Notes: generated by a model not told the origin, from the sequence alone. A stretch of DNA of 64,000 bases from Coprobacillaceae bacterium UN01-12pH3A (GCA_027676805.1 JAQENU010000005.1:1-64000); one strand, 5' to 3'. Shown: positions 8,897 to 17,451, counted from the stretch's first letter. Program-made: numbers and translations.

Positions 8897-8932
8897 ATGG
8901 GGATGAGATATTTTAAAAAAACTATCCAGTAA
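8897..8932 (+). CDS. Possible 11-residue leader or signalling peptide ORF
   Basis: An excellent ribosome site AAAGGGGAGTGA lies just upstream of an ATG that opens an 11-codon frame (MGMRYFKKTIQ) ending in TAA, 51 bases before the secreted-protein gene. The peptide is basic and aromatic. It may be a leader peptide that tunes the downstream gene, or the relic of a longer gene. Only the ribosome site supports it. Confidence 0.3.
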   Translation: MGMRYFKKTIQ

Positions 8933-8983
8933 TATAATATATAATTATATGAAGTTTCTTTTAGTTTGAAGAGGAGAAGCCTT

Positions 8984-9364
8984 ATGAAACATAAAAAATT
9001 GTTTGGTTTAATATCATCTATTAGTTGTTTGGTTATTATTGCTTTGGCATTTTGCTCTGTAGGAGCTGCGACAAGAATAGACGATACTGGTGGAGGTGGA
9101 TATACTGGCTATCAATATAAAATTGGGTATGATTACCCACCAGGAACTACTAACTTTGCTGCAATAAGGGTTAATGCTTATTTAAAGGATGGGTGGTTTG
9201 TTTCATCGAATGATTGGGATGTAGTAAGTGATTTAGCATCTTTTAGTTATGATGATTATAACTTAACTGGTACAACCTGGGTTAATTCACACTATCGCGG
9301 ATATGGTTCAAATTACGGAAGTAATGTGGTTTGGGTTGAAAGAGTAGTTAGTGTTTATTTCTAA
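8984..9364 (+). CDS. Secreted small Gly/Tyr-rich protein, bacteriocin-like (possible lactococcin-972-type)
   Basis: 126-residue predicted secreted protein. It has a Sec signal peptide (MKHKK, hydrophobic core, cleavage near AFCSVGAA/TR about residue 29) and a mature region of about 97 residues rich in Gly, Tyr, Ser, Asn and Trp with no cysteine, ending in VSVYF. The start at 8984 is preceded by GAGGAG; an upstream in-frame start at 8966 would precede that site. Lactococcin-972-family bacteriocins are likewise Sec-exported, Gly/Tyr-rich, end in aromatic residues and sit next to large ABC-type immunity/export proteins. Here the next genes are a lipoprotein and two ABC proteins. Sequence similarity to lactococcin 972 itself is not clear by eye, so the function is inferred from architecture. 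A hairpin follows that would favour high expression of this gene alone. Confidence 0.6.
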   Translation: MKHKKLFGLISSISCLVIIALAFCSVGAATRIDDTGGGGYTGYQYKIGYDYPPGTTNFAAIRVNAYLKDGWFVSSNDWDVVSDLASFSYDDYNLTGTTWVNSHYRGYGSNYGSNVVWVERVVSVYF

Positions 9365-9374
9365 TATGAATATG

Positions 9375-9417
9375 GGCTATGTTACTGTGGAAATCTATAT
9401 TAACATAGCCTTTATTT
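9375..9417 (+). terminator. Attenuating hairpin between secreted protein and lipoprotein genes
   Basis: GGCTATGTTA (9375-9384) pairs perfectly with TAACATAGCC (9401-9410), followed by TTTATTT. The U-tract is imperfect, so partial termination with read-through into the ABC genes is likely, as seen in many bacteriocin operons. Confidence 0.65.
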
Positions 9418-9438
9418 ACTAAATAATGGGAGAAAATT

Positions 9439-10281
9439 ATGCGAAAAGTAAAATGTCTTATCGTATTGTGTTTATGTTTTATTCTAATGGGGTGTCAAAA
9501 TAAAAAAAGTGAAGAAGACATTATCGCTGAGTATCTTATGTATTCTTCTATGCAGGAAAGGTATCGATCTTATAAGCCTGAGGAAAACTTACTTATCGAT
9601 GAAACGATTATTGAAGAAATCAGTGAAAGAAAGGATGTAGAAATTTTTCCTATTCAATATACTTATTATTTCTATAATAATCAATTATTAGAAGATAGAA
9701 GCTGGCAGGTTAAGATAAATGGTGAACTTGTTTATGATAATGTGCAGGACAGCCTTCAAGATGTTCGATATTATTCCAATTATTATGCCATGGTTCCTTA
9801 TATTAGAGAAGAGACACCCAAGAAATATTTGACTCATACTTATGTAGGAGAAAAAATTGAAGAAAATTCCATTCCCGTTTATTTATCTAATAAATTTATT
9901 CAAGCATTTCATTTAGGTATAGATAATCAATTTCTTGATAAAATTGTTTGGACTACGAACACGTTAGTTCCTGTTGCCTATGAAAATGGAAAATACAAAA
10001 TGAAAGAAATAACCTTAAATTTACAAATCATGGGTTTTGCGGATACTTATGGTTTTAGCAGTTCCGACTATATCTATACGTCAAATGAAGCTATGAATAT
10101 GCTTATTGATCAAAATAAAGAGACAGAGTTGCCGAATTATAATTATGCGGTGCTGATGAATGAAGCAACAAAGAAAAAATTAGAGGGAAAATATGCTAAT
10201 TTAATTATCCTTAAAAGAACAAGTGATGAACCAAAGACAAAAGAAGTTGTCAAAGGGCTTTGTGAAGAAGGATGTGAATAA
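9439..10281 (+). CDS. Lipoprotein of the bacteriocin-like ABC cassette (permease-ectodomain-like)
   Basis: 280-residue predicted lipoprotein with lipobox LMGC (Cys19) after a hydrophobic signal. It is acidic and Tyr-rich, with no motif I can name. The stretch around residues 150-220 (LSNKFIQAFHLG..., then VPVAYENG..., LNLQIMGFADTYG) resembles in layout the extracellular domain of the neighbouring permease protein, where ITQAFANSIGL is followed by VAVPVG and FKIVTLRTPIKG. It may thus be a free-standing, membrane-tethered MacB-type ectodomain acting in immunity or substrate capture. It ends in GLCEEGCE, a tail also found in a broken copy at 14398-14493. The gene is 14 bases upstream of the ABC gene. 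Confidence 0.65.
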   Translation: MRKVKCLIVLCLCFILMGCQNKKSEEDIIAEYLMYSSMQERYRSYKPEENLLIDETIIEEISERKDVEIFPIQYTYYFYNNQLLEDRSWQVKINGELVYDNVQDSLQDVRYYSNYYAMVPYIREETPKKYLTHTYVGEKIEENSIPVYLSNKFIQAFHLGIDNQFLDKIVWTTNTLVPVAYENGKYKMKEITLNLQIMGFADTYGFSSSDYIYTSNEAMNMLIDQNKETELPNYNYAVLMNEATKKKLEGKYANLIILKRTSDEPKTKEVVKGLCEEGCE

Positions 10282-10295
10282 AGGAGGGGGATTAA

Positions 10296-12551
10296 ATGAT
10301 TGAGCTATTAAAGGGAGAAATAGCTTATGAACAGCCATTGCTTTATATCGAAAGATTAAGGATTCATAATGGAACCATAACAGCTATTACTGGTGAGAGT
10401 GGTGCAGGCAAAACTTCTATTTTGAATGTTTTGGCAGGAAAACTAAAATTTTCCGGACAATATTGTTTTAATCAGATCAAAGTTGGGGAAATTTATAATT
10501 ACTATGATCATATCAGTTATTTAAAACAAGAATCTTTGTTTTTAGAGAATATGACCTGTGTCGATCAACTTAAAATGATTTTGGATATTTATCAAAATAA
10601 ATATTCGCCAACGGAAATTTTTAAAGATGTTCATCTAAGTATAAATGATTCTGTTTACCCTAATCAATTATCAGGCGGGGAACAAAAAAAGTTCTCTATA
10701 GCTTTAGCTTTGGCTAAAGATGCTGATATATGGCTATGTGATGAAATTACGGCTTCACTAGATAAAGAAAACAGTCAAAATATCATTTCATTATTATTAA
10801 GTATTGCAGAAAAATATAATAAATATATTATTATAACTTGTCATGACCCATATGTTTATAAGCGGTGTCAACAGATTTATCATATAGATAATAAAAAGCT
10901 CTTAATAAAAAAAGAACTGTCTTTGCAGACACAAGAAAAAGAATTAAAAAAGGTCAATAAAAAAATTGGTTTTACTTTGTATCAGTTTCTGATTAAAAAA
11001 TCATTAAAGAAAACATTGTTTCAAAAGGCTGTTATAACTTTGCTTATTGCCTGTTCAGTCGCATTTAGTGCGTTATCGCTCTATTCTGCTAATCAATATA
11101 AACGACATTTTAATGAATTATATAATATCATGGGAAAAAATCAAAGTTATGTTTACAACGATAGTATTGGAGTAAAAAATTATTCGACAGAAAGCGTTGG
11201 ATTTGTAAATAATGAAGTCTATGAAGCTCTGCAAAATAATGCGGGTATTGACAAAATTTATTCTTTTGATTCGTTTAAAATGGATCGATACATTGTGAAT
11301 ATAGATTCTTTTATTAATGGAGAAAAAGAAGTGGAACTGTATTATAGTGAACAAGGGATCCCACAGTATATGAGCCCACAAGACACTATGGAAAAAATAA
11401 CAATCGAACAACCTGATGAAACAAGAAGTGTCAATCGTGAATATTTTGATAATCCGCAAGCCCAAATAACAAGTTTTGTTTATCCGTATTTTGAGGAACA
11501 GCACCTTGAACTAAAAAGCAAACAATTTATAGATCAAGAAGGCGCCTATATTACACAGGCTTTTGCTAATTCTATTGGTCTAACACAACTTCAGCCAGAT
11601 ACCTTTATATCATGTGATGTAGCAGTACCGGTAGGAACGTTGACTGCACAAATCAATGGAATTACAGATAGTGGAAGTGAAAGAAAGTTTTTAGAGGAAA
11701 CATGTGTATTTAAGATTGTTACGCTTAGAACACCTATAAAAGGAATATTAGATGAGGGATATGTGCAATTAACTTCAAACTGTCAAATTTATCTTGAAGC
11801 AGGACTTTTTGACAAAGTGAAAGGAGCAGCATTAAATGAAACTTATTTCATTGATGAAACCTCGTTTACGCTTTCTTTAGAGAAAGATGCAGCGGAAGCA
11901 TTAATTCAGGCGGGCTTTAATTCAAATTTTAGCAACGGACCTTTAATGAGTTATGAATTGCTTCATCAAAAATATCAGGCTACCCTGTCAACAGATTTTA
12001 AAAGTTTTGAAATTACAATGTCATTAAAGCCAAGAACGGATAATTGTTATATCATTTTTACAAATGATCGCTTTTCTTTTGAAGACACCTTGGATGAAAT
12101 TAAAGGTTTGAATTCAAATTATGGCATTGAAAATACTACTCGTAATGCTATGGCAATGGGCGGAACATTTCAAAAGAATAATACTTTTATTAATCTCCTT
12201 GTCTTTTTGATCATTATCGTGATATTGATGCTGGTTACGTTATATAGCGTTTTGAATAATAAGAGCAGAATAAAAGAATTTGAATTTTTAGAAGAGGCAG
12301 GTTATAAAAAGAAAGATTACTTACGCTATATTCTTTTGGAAACAGTTTATTTGTTTTTAATCGTACTCGTTTTATCTTTTGCTGTTACTGTATTCTTATT
12401 TCTAATAGGGCTGAAAATGAAACTCTTTATAATGGGGTATGGGTTTATTAAACAATTAATTCAGTTGTTTATGTATGGTTTAGTGCTGTCATTGGTTTTA
12501 ACTTTATGGATGAATGGAGCGACTTTGTTTAAGCTAAGAAAGGAACATTAG
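10296..12551 (+). CDS. Fused ABC ATPase-permease (MacB/FtsX-like), subunit 1
   Basis: 751 residues. An N-terminal ATPase domain (about 1-205) has Walker A GESGAGKTS, signature LSGGEQKKFSIALALAKD, Walker B IWLCDEITASLD and an H-loop TCHDP. It is joined directly to a permease half with one membrane helix near 245-265, a ~370-residue extracellular domain, and three C-terminal helices (about 628-740). This is the FtsX/MacB permease plan with the ATPase fused at the N-terminus. In lactococcin-972-type loci a large membrane protein and an ATPase are separate genes; here they are fused. The next gene starts one base after this stop, so the two proteins probably form a heterodimer for export of, or immunity to, the secreted protein. 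Confidence 0.8.
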   Translation: MIELLKGEIAYEQPLLYIERLRIHNGTITAITGESGAGKTSILNVLAGKLKFSGQYCFNQIKVGEIYNYYDHISYLKQESLFLENMTCVDQLKMILDIYQNKYSPTEIFKDVHLSINDSVYPNQLSGGEQKKFSIALALAKDADIWLCDEITASLDKENSQNIISLLLSIAEKYNKYIIITCHDPYVYKRCQQIYHIDNKKLLIKKELSLQTQEKELKKVNKKIGFTLYQFLIKKSLKKTLFQKAVITLLIACSVAFSALSLYSANQYKRHFNELYNIMGKNQSYVYNDSIGVKNYSTESVGFVNNEVYEALQNNAGIDKIYSFDSFKMDRYIVNIDSFINGEKEVELYYSEQGIPQYMSPQDTMEKITIEQPDETRSVNREYFDNPQAQITSFVYPYFEEQHLELKSKQFIDQEGAYITQAFANSIGLTQLQPDTFISCDVAVPVGTLTAQINGITDSGSERKFLEETCVFKIVTLRTPIKGILDEGYVQLTSNCQIYLEAGLFDKVKGAALNETYFIDETSFTLSLEKDAAEALIQAGFNSNFSNGPLMSYELLHQKYQATLSTDFKSFEITMSLKPRTDNCYIIFTNDRFSFEDTLDEIKGLNSNYGIENTTRNAMAMGGTFQKNNTFINLLVFLIIIVILMLVTLYSVLNNKSRIKEFEFLEEAGYKKKDYLRYILLETVYLFLIVLVLSFAVTVFLFLIGLKMKLFIMGYGFIKQLIQLFMYGLVLSLVLTLWMNGATLFKLRKEH

Positions 12552-12552
12552 T

Positions 12553-14382
12553 ATGATTCGATTAGATCACATTCATGTACAATATGTTCAGCCGTTATTA
12601 GAAGATGCCACTTTAGTGATCAATCAAGGTCAAATCACCTCCATATTTGGAAAAAGCGGATGTGGAAAAACATCGGTTTTATATTTAGTGGGCTTGTTAG
12701 ATCAATTAAACGATACAGAATACTATTTTGAAAACTTATCTGTTCATCAATTAAATTCTAAACAAAAGAGTGAACTTCAAAAAAGTGAGATCAGTTTTGT
12801 TTATCAGGGAAGAAGTGTGTTTGAATCATTTAGCATTCAAGGAAATTTTGAAGTCATCAGTCAAATAGCTCATAAAAATGAACATCCGGAAGATTGGGAA
12901 AGAATATTGAAAATGGTGAGATTGAATATGCATTTGTCAACCCCGGTTTCTACTTTAAGCGGTGGAGAAAAACAACGTTTAGCAATAGCATTAGCTATCG
13001 TGAAAGATCCAAGTTTAATCATTTTAGATGAACCTACCAGTCAATTAGATGAAGATAATGCACAAAGCATAATGAATATATTAAAAGAACTGGCTCACAA
13101 GCAAAATAAGGCCATTTTAATCGCAAGTCATTCTCCAGTTGTTTATCAAAATAGTGATATTGTCTATCAAGTGAAAAATCGACAGTTGGAGTGCGAAACA
13201 TCATTGAAAGAAAGATCTGCCCATATAGAATTGAAAAATACAGTGCTAAAAGCTTTTTATGGCAGCTATTGTAAAAATTTAATCAGCAGTCATCGTACTT
13301 TTTTAAGTGTTTTAATGGTTTTAATGAGTTTATCAATGGCAGTACTGATTTTATGTGAGAATTTCTCTGTAAGTTTTCTTGCTGCACAGCAGACATATCT
13401 TGATCAAAATACGAGAAAAGAAATTTTAATTGCATCTGGTCAAGCTGATGCAAAAGAAGTGAATTATATTGGAAAGGGTTCAGAAATTTCATTACAAACA
13501 CTAATCAAAATAAAAGAACTTCATCATGTTGTAGAAGCGGTTCCCATTAAATTTTGGAATATTCAATATATACAGGTAAATAATGAGATATTAAGAAGAA
13601 ACGCAATTGTATCGCTTGTTCAATATAGGGATCCTTTATTGGTTAAAGAGATAGAGGACAATGAAACGGGAGTATTAATTAGTGCAGATTTATCAAACGA
13701 ATTAATGGATGCGACGTTGATTGAGATCAAATTGGATATGATTAACTATACTTATAAAATTCTAGGAACTTATGATGAGAATTATATTAATCCTTACACT
13801 AGAGGAAGCTTGGAGACAATTTATCTTCTTGATGATACTTTAAGTCAAAATTATCAAAACAGTTCTGCGTATATTGTTTATGTAGATGAAGTTAATGAAG
13901 TTGTTTCGGTTATGTCAGCCATTGAGAAGATAGATGAAAGTTTAGGTGTTACAAACAAAATTAAAGAAATTGAAATATTAAGTGACAGTATTGCAAAGAT
14001 AAAAACGATTTGTTCGTTATTGACTGTTGGGCTTTTCATTGTTATGTTCATTCTAAATATTTGTATATTTTTTAAATATTTAACGGGGCGTAAATTTGAA
14101 TTTAGCTTATTGAAAACTAATGGAGTTCGTTCTTGTCAGATTAGCTTTCTCATTCTCAATGAAATTTTTATTTACGGTGGTTTAAGTTTCGTTTTATGTG
14201 TTTTATGGACAATTTTAGGTAAAGAAATAATTTTATGGGTAATGAAAATTCCTGCTCAACTCACATTATTTCATTTCTGCAAACAATATATCATCTATTA
14301 TTTCTTACTGTTTATCTTACCAAATTTGATTTTTCTGCCTAAAATATTACGTTATACGCCTAAAGAAGTATTAAGAAACTAG
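12553..14382 (+). CDS. Fused ABC ATPase-permease (MacB/FtsX-like), subunit 2
   Basis: 609 residues with the same plan as its upstream neighbour. The N-terminal ATPase has Walker A GKSGCGKTS, signature LSGGEKQRLAIALAIVKD, Walker B LIILDEPTSQLD and H-loop ASHSP. One helix follows near 252-275, then an extracellular domain of about 230 residues and three C-terminal helices. Both ATPase domains keep their catalytic residues (Asp-Glu in Walker B), so both sites of a heterodimer could be active. The stop is followed, in the same reading frame, by the remnant of a second lipoprotein gene. Confidence 0.8.
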   Translation: MIRLDHIHVQYVQPLLEDATLVINQGQITSIFGKSGCGKTSVLYLVGLLDQLNDTEYYFENLSVHQLNSKQKSELQKSEISFVYQGRSVFESFSIQGNFEVISQIAHKNEHPEDWERILKMVRLNMHLSTPVSTLSGGEKQRLAIALAIVKDPSLIILDEPTSQLDEDNAQSIMNILKELAHKQNKAILIASHSPVVYQNSDIVYQVKNRQLECETSLKERSAHIELKNTVLKAFYGSYCKNLISSHRTFLSVLMVLMSLSMAVLILCENFSVSFLAAQQTYLDQNTRKEILIASGQADAKEVNYIGKGSEISLQTLIKIKELHHVVEAVPIKFWNIQYIQVNNEILRRNAIVSLVQYRDPLLVKEIEDNETGVLISADLSNELMDATLIEIKLDMINYTYKILGTYDENYINPYTRGSLETIYLLDDTLSQNYQNSSAYIVYVDEVNEVVSVMSAIEKIDESLGVTNKIKEIEILSDSIAKIKTICSLLTVGLFIVMFILNICIFFKYLTGRKFEFSLLKTNGVRSCQISFLILNEIFIYGGLSFVLCVLWTILGKEIILWVMKIPAQLTLFHFCKQYIIYYFLLFILPNLIFLPKILRYTPKEVLRN

Positions 14383-14397
14383 TCTAGGCTATTGTTT

Positions 14398-14493
14398 GGA
14401 AGATATCCGGATTTGGTTATTTTAAAAAGGACAAGCAAATCAGAAGGTTATGGCGGAAAAATAAGAGGACTATGTGAGGAAGGATGCAATTAG
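14398..14493 (+). pseudogene. C-terminal remnant of a second copy of the cassette lipoprotein gene
   Basis: Translating 14398-14493 gives GRYPDLVILKRTSK, then GLCEEGCN and a stop. The intact lipoprotein at 9439-10281 ends GKYANLIILKRTSD ... GLCEEGCE. About 31 codons align over the same distance to the stop. No start or upstream part is present. The remnant lies in frame right after the stop of the second ABC gene. This is the scar of a duplicated or deleted lipoprotein gene. Confidence 0.85.
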
Positions 14494-14511
14494 GCGCTGC
14501 GGTAGAAGAAG

Positions 14512-14658
14512 ATGCAATATAATAAAGGAATTGTTATCTTTATTCTATCGTCTGTCTTGATAATTATCTTAGGCGGCTATATAATAAAAAAGAATAAAGG
14601 AGTCTTTCAATGGAAAAAAACAATTCAAAATCAAAAGAACTCATTAAAACAATTATAG
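14512..14658 (+). CDS. Possible 48-residue single-pass membrane protein
   Basis: ATG at 14512 opens a frame of 48 codons: MQYNKG, then a 20-residue hydrophobic helix (IVIFILSSVLIIILGGYII) and a Lys/Gln-rich tail. The ribosome site (GTAGAAGAAG) is weak. It overlaps the signal peptidase start by 49 bases in another frame. It could be a small membrane partner of the cassette or a degraded gene. Confidence 0.35.
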   Translation: MQYNKGIVIFILSSVLIIILGGYIIKKNKGVFQWKKTIQNQKNSLKQL

Positions 14659-15167
14659 AATTAGTCGCCGTAGCAGTTGTTACATCTTTAATATTTACAA
14701 AAGTAGTTAATCCCGTGATTGTGAATGGAAAATCTATGTATCCGACTTTAGATAATAATGATATTTCAATAATTAATGTGATTGGATTGAGTCAAGACAG
14801 CTTAGAACGTTTTGATGTTGTGGTATTGTATTCAACTCAGCTGCAGGAGAAAATTGTTAAGCGATTGATCGGATTCCCCGGAGAAACGATTCAATTTAAA
14901 GATGATCATCTTTATATCGATGGGGTTGAATATGAAGAAACTTATTTAGATAAGGAATATATGGAAGAAGCTAAGCTTAAATATAATAGTCCTTTGTTTA
15001 CGGAGGACTTTGAGGTGACTGTTCCCGAAAATGAATATTTTGTGATGGGTGACAATCGTTTAGTTTCAGCTGATTCCCGTGTTTTAGGAAGTTTCCCTTA
15101 CGATAAGTTTATTGGTAAGGATGGTGTTATTTTATTTCCATTCAACCATGTTAAAACAATTAAATAA
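14610..15167 (+). CDS. lepB: Type I signal peptidase
   Basis: 185-residue membrane serine protease (family S26) that removes Sec signal peptides outside the membrane. One N-terminal helix (about 10-30) is followed by the catalytic Ser motif GKSMYPTL, the Lys motif KRLIGFPGETI and the conserved GDNRxxSxDSR box (GDNRLVSADSR). Length is typical of Gram-positive SipS-type enzymes. AATAAAGGAG precedes the start. It sits at the end of the bacteriocin-like cassette and could process its secreted proteins, though such enzymes are usually general. A strong bidirectional terminator follows. Confidence 0.93.
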   Translation: MEKNNSKSKELIKTIIELVAVAVVTSLIFTKVVNPVIVNGKSMYPTLDNNDISIINVIGLSQDSLERFDVVVLYSTQLQEKIVKRLIGFPGETIQFKDDHLYIDGVEYEETYLDKEYMEEAKLKYNSPLFTEDFEVTVPENEYFVMGDNRLVSADSRVLGSFPYDKFIGKDGVILFPFNHVKTIK

Positions 15168-15168
15168 A

Positions 15169-15198
15169 AAAATAGGGATACGAAAGTATCTCTATTTT
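15169..15198. terminator. Bidirectional terminator between lepB and HAD gene
   Basis: AAAATAGGGATAC (15169-15181) pairs with GTATCTCTATTTT (15186-15198) around GAAA, with one G-U pair. A- and T-runs flank both sides, suiting the convergent genes. Confidence 0.88.
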
Positions 15199-15964
15199 AT
15201 CTTTCTAAGAAATCTGCAACGCACTGATAGACATGGTCAATATGGTGGGTTGCTTTTTGTTTGACTTCAACGGGAGACTGATGGAACGTATAGCTTTCAT
15301 CTGCAATAACAAACATAGGGATATCATTCCATGAATCGCCGACAGCAGCTAATTGAGAGGACTTGCTTGATATATCCAAATCTGTAATGAATTGAATAGC
15401 AAACGCTTTTGATATATTTTGTGGAACAATATCCACATACCAGTTGTTTTGGTGTACCTCACAGTTAGCAAAAGCCTCGGCTTTTTGGCAGAATGCTTGA
15501 ATATCGGAAATATTTTTATTTTTAGATTCAACACAGATATTAATAATCTTACTTAAATCCGGAATCTTTTTAGTATCCTCTTGTTTTTCTAACAGATAAA
15601 CTGTTTCTCCATCAAAAACACTACATAGTAAATCCGAATGGACATTTAACTGATGAAACAGTTCCAAACTTTGCTGGGCAGTCTCCAAATTTAATGTCAT
15701 TTGAAAAATACAGCGACGTTCAGTGTCAAAAATTTGGGCACCATTGCTTGTAATATAATAGGTATTAGGGAAGTGAAGATTGAAACGATCGAATAGCTGA
15801 AATGTGCTTATTTTATTTCTTCCGGTTGAAACAATCAAGGTATGCTGCTTAGTGAATTGCTTTAATGCCTGAATATCTTCATCTAAAATAGTCCGTTCTT
15901 GATCGCTTCCATTATTATGCTTCAAAAGCGTTCCATCAATATCACTGGCTAAATATTTTTTCAT
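15197..15964 (-). CDS. HAD-superfamily (Cof-type) phosphatase
   Basis: 255-residue cytoplasmic phosphatase of the Cof/type IIB HAD group. Motif I is DIDGTLL at the N-terminus, motif II STGRN, and motif IV GDSWNDIPMF near residues 214-223. A C2B cap lies between them. Such enzymes dephosphorylate sugar phosphates, flavin or pyridoxal phosphates. The substrate cannot be told from sequence. GAAGGAGGAAAATT precedes the ATG. Its stop lies inside the convergent terminator. Confidence 0.85.
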   Translation of the reverse strand: MKKYLASDIDGTLLKHNNGSDQERTILDEDIQALKQFTKQHTLIVSTGRNKISTFQLFDRFNLHFPNTYYITSNGAQIFDTERRCIFQMTLNLETAQQSLELFHQLNVHSDLLCSVFDGETVYLLEKQEDTKKIPDLSKIINICVESKNKNISDIQAFCQKAEAFANCEVHQNNWYVDIVPQNISKAFAIQFITDLDISSKSSQLAAVGDSWNDIPMFVIADESYTFHQSPVEVKQKATHHIDHVYQCVADFLER

Positions 15965-16054
15965 AATTTTCCTCCTTCTTTCTACTTATTATTTTAGATA
16001 AGAAAAGAAAGAATATCATTCCTATATTTAAGAAAATAATGGTCAATTTTTAAT

Positions 16055-16912
16055 CTAATGTCCACTATTAAGCGTGCGAAACTGATTGGGGGATAACTGG
16101 TAGACGGTTTTAAATACTTTGTTGAAGGATTTTACGGAGGAAAATCCACAGGCTTCAGATACTTGAAGGATGGAAAGATCACTGTTGATCAGTAATGGAA
16201 GAGATTTATCGATTCGAATACTGTTTAGATAAGTTAAAAAGGTCATCCCGATATAATTTTGAAATAGAGAAGCAATATGCTGAGGGGTGTAGGCAAATTG
16301 CTGTGATAATTCATTTAAGGTTAACGATTCATTATAGTGATTTTTAATATAATGACAGATATCTTGAACGAGAGTTTGATGTTTCAATGTGGAAATTTCG
16401 ATGGAAGCATGTCGTATCTCTTTAAATTCACGGACCAACAGATAAGCTAATTCGAAGATCAAACTATAAATCTTTAGGTGATAGCCTTCCTCTTTAAGTG
16501 AGTAATGCCCATAGATTTGAAATAATAATTCTTTTATTCTTTCAGGCTTAGTGATTCTTTTTTCTTTTTCCAACATTGTTTCATTCTCAATTCTAAAGTT
16601 AGGATCATCACTGATATTACTGATAAAATCTTTAGAAATCTGCAAGACAAGAATTTCGTTTTGAACAGGGCAGATCGTGGCATGAGGCTCCTGTGGATTA
16701 ATATAGAGATAATCCTCCTTTTTTAGGTGATAAGTAGTTTCTTTAATTTTGATATCTAAACTGCCATGAATACAAAATAATAACTCTGCATCACGATGGG
16801 TATGCAGTGGATAACCGATCGTTGATTTTTTGCCGTGAAAATAGAAAATGCGAAGGGGCAGTCGTTCATAGGGAACGATGATTTCTTTTAATAATTCAAT
16901 GGATGGCTGCAT
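16055..16912 (-). CDS. AraC-family transcriptional regulator with cupin sensor domain
   Basis: 285-residue regulator. An N-terminal cupin-type ligand domain (HTHRDAELLFCIHG, LYINPQEPHA) is joined to a C-terminal pair of helix-turn-helix motifs (LTLNELSQQFAYTPQHIASLFQ and ILQVSEACGF..SFNKVFK). The ATG at 16912 is chosen because AGAAAGGAATT sits just before it. A longer frame from 16942 would start inside the terminator of the upstream PAP2 gene. Such regulators often control carbohydrate genes next to them, but the flanking genes are not sugar genes, so the target is unknown. Confidence 0.85.
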   Translation of the reverse strand: MQPSIELLKEIIVPYERLPLRIFYFHGKKSTIGYPLHTHRDAELLFCIHGSLDIKIKETTYHLKKEDYLYINPQEPHATICPVQNEILVLQISKDFISNISDDPNFRIENETMLEKEKRITKPERIKELLFQIYGHYSLKEEGYHLKIYSLIFELAYLLVREFKEIRHASIEISTLKHQTLVQDICHYIKNHYNESLTLNELSQQFAYTPQHIASLFQNYIGMTFLTYLNSIRIDKSLPLLINSDLSILQVSEACGFSSVKSFNKVFKTVYQLSPNQFRTLNSGH

Positions 16913-16929
16913 AATAAATTCCTTTCTAT

Positions 16930-16954
16930 AAAAAACAAGCATGATTCATGCTTG
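16930..16954 (-). terminator. Terminator of the PAP2 gene
   Basis: On the minus strand CAAGCATG pairs with CATGCTTG (8 bp, 3-base loop) and runs into TTTTT (complement of 16931-16935). Confidence 0.8.
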
Positions 16955-16962
16955 CGATATAT

Positions 16963-17451
16963 TTATAAAATAAACATCAGTATGCCATATATAGTGCTGA
17001 TTGCAGCACCGGCAGCAACGTCTTTAATAAAATGAACACCGGCAATGACTCTTGATACTCCTACATACAAAGCGATAATAAAGCAAAGCATACCTAGAGG
17101 GCAAGATATATACAGACAACTAAACGCAATAATAACAGCGCTTCCCGTATGACGACTAGGGAACGATTCTCCTTGATGATGCTTGATCAAAGGTTGTATA
17201 GAATACATATCGGCAGGACGCGGGCAGTTATATAGCTTACGCATCAGGGTGATGGTCAGGAGAGCGAGAAATGGATAAAGCAGGACCTTGATTAAACGCA
17301 GGTCATGCTGGATCACTAAATAACTGATCATCCCTAAATAAACGATAATGACACTGATCGGGGAGTAACGGCATAATAAAGTAAGCAGTTTCTCTTTTGT
17401 TTTGCTTGTGCGGCACCAATTTAATACAGACTGATACTGTTGTTCATTCAT
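16963..17451 (-). CDS. PAP2-family membrane phosphatase
   Basis: 162-residue membrane protein with about five hydrophobic segments and the three PAP2 signature motifs: KLYNCPRP, PSRHTG, and SRVIAGVHFIKDVAAG. The family includes undecaprenyl-pyrophosphate and phosphatidylglycerol-phosphate phosphatases. Small bacterial members most often recycle the undecaprenyl carrier. The start at 17451 has AAGAGG eight bases upstream; the in-frame GTG at 17460 overlaps that site. No diacylglycerol/undecaprenol kinase gene (dgkA), often near ybeY in Firmicutes, is seen in the window. Confidence 0.85.
   Translation of the reverse strand: MNEQQYQSVLNWCRTSKTKEKLLTLLCRYSPISVIIVYLGMISYLVIQHDLRLIKVLLYPFLALLTITLMRKLYNCPRPADMYSIQPLIKHHQGESFPSRHTGSAVIIAFSCLYISCPLGMLCFIIALYVGVSRVIAGVHFIKDVAAGAAISTIYGILMFIL

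Noticed and set aside
14383..14660. Duplicate tRNA-Leu 3' end (att site) at the far side of the cassette
   Set aside because: No copy of the tRNA 3' end was found there, so an integrated element with att sites cannot be claimed.
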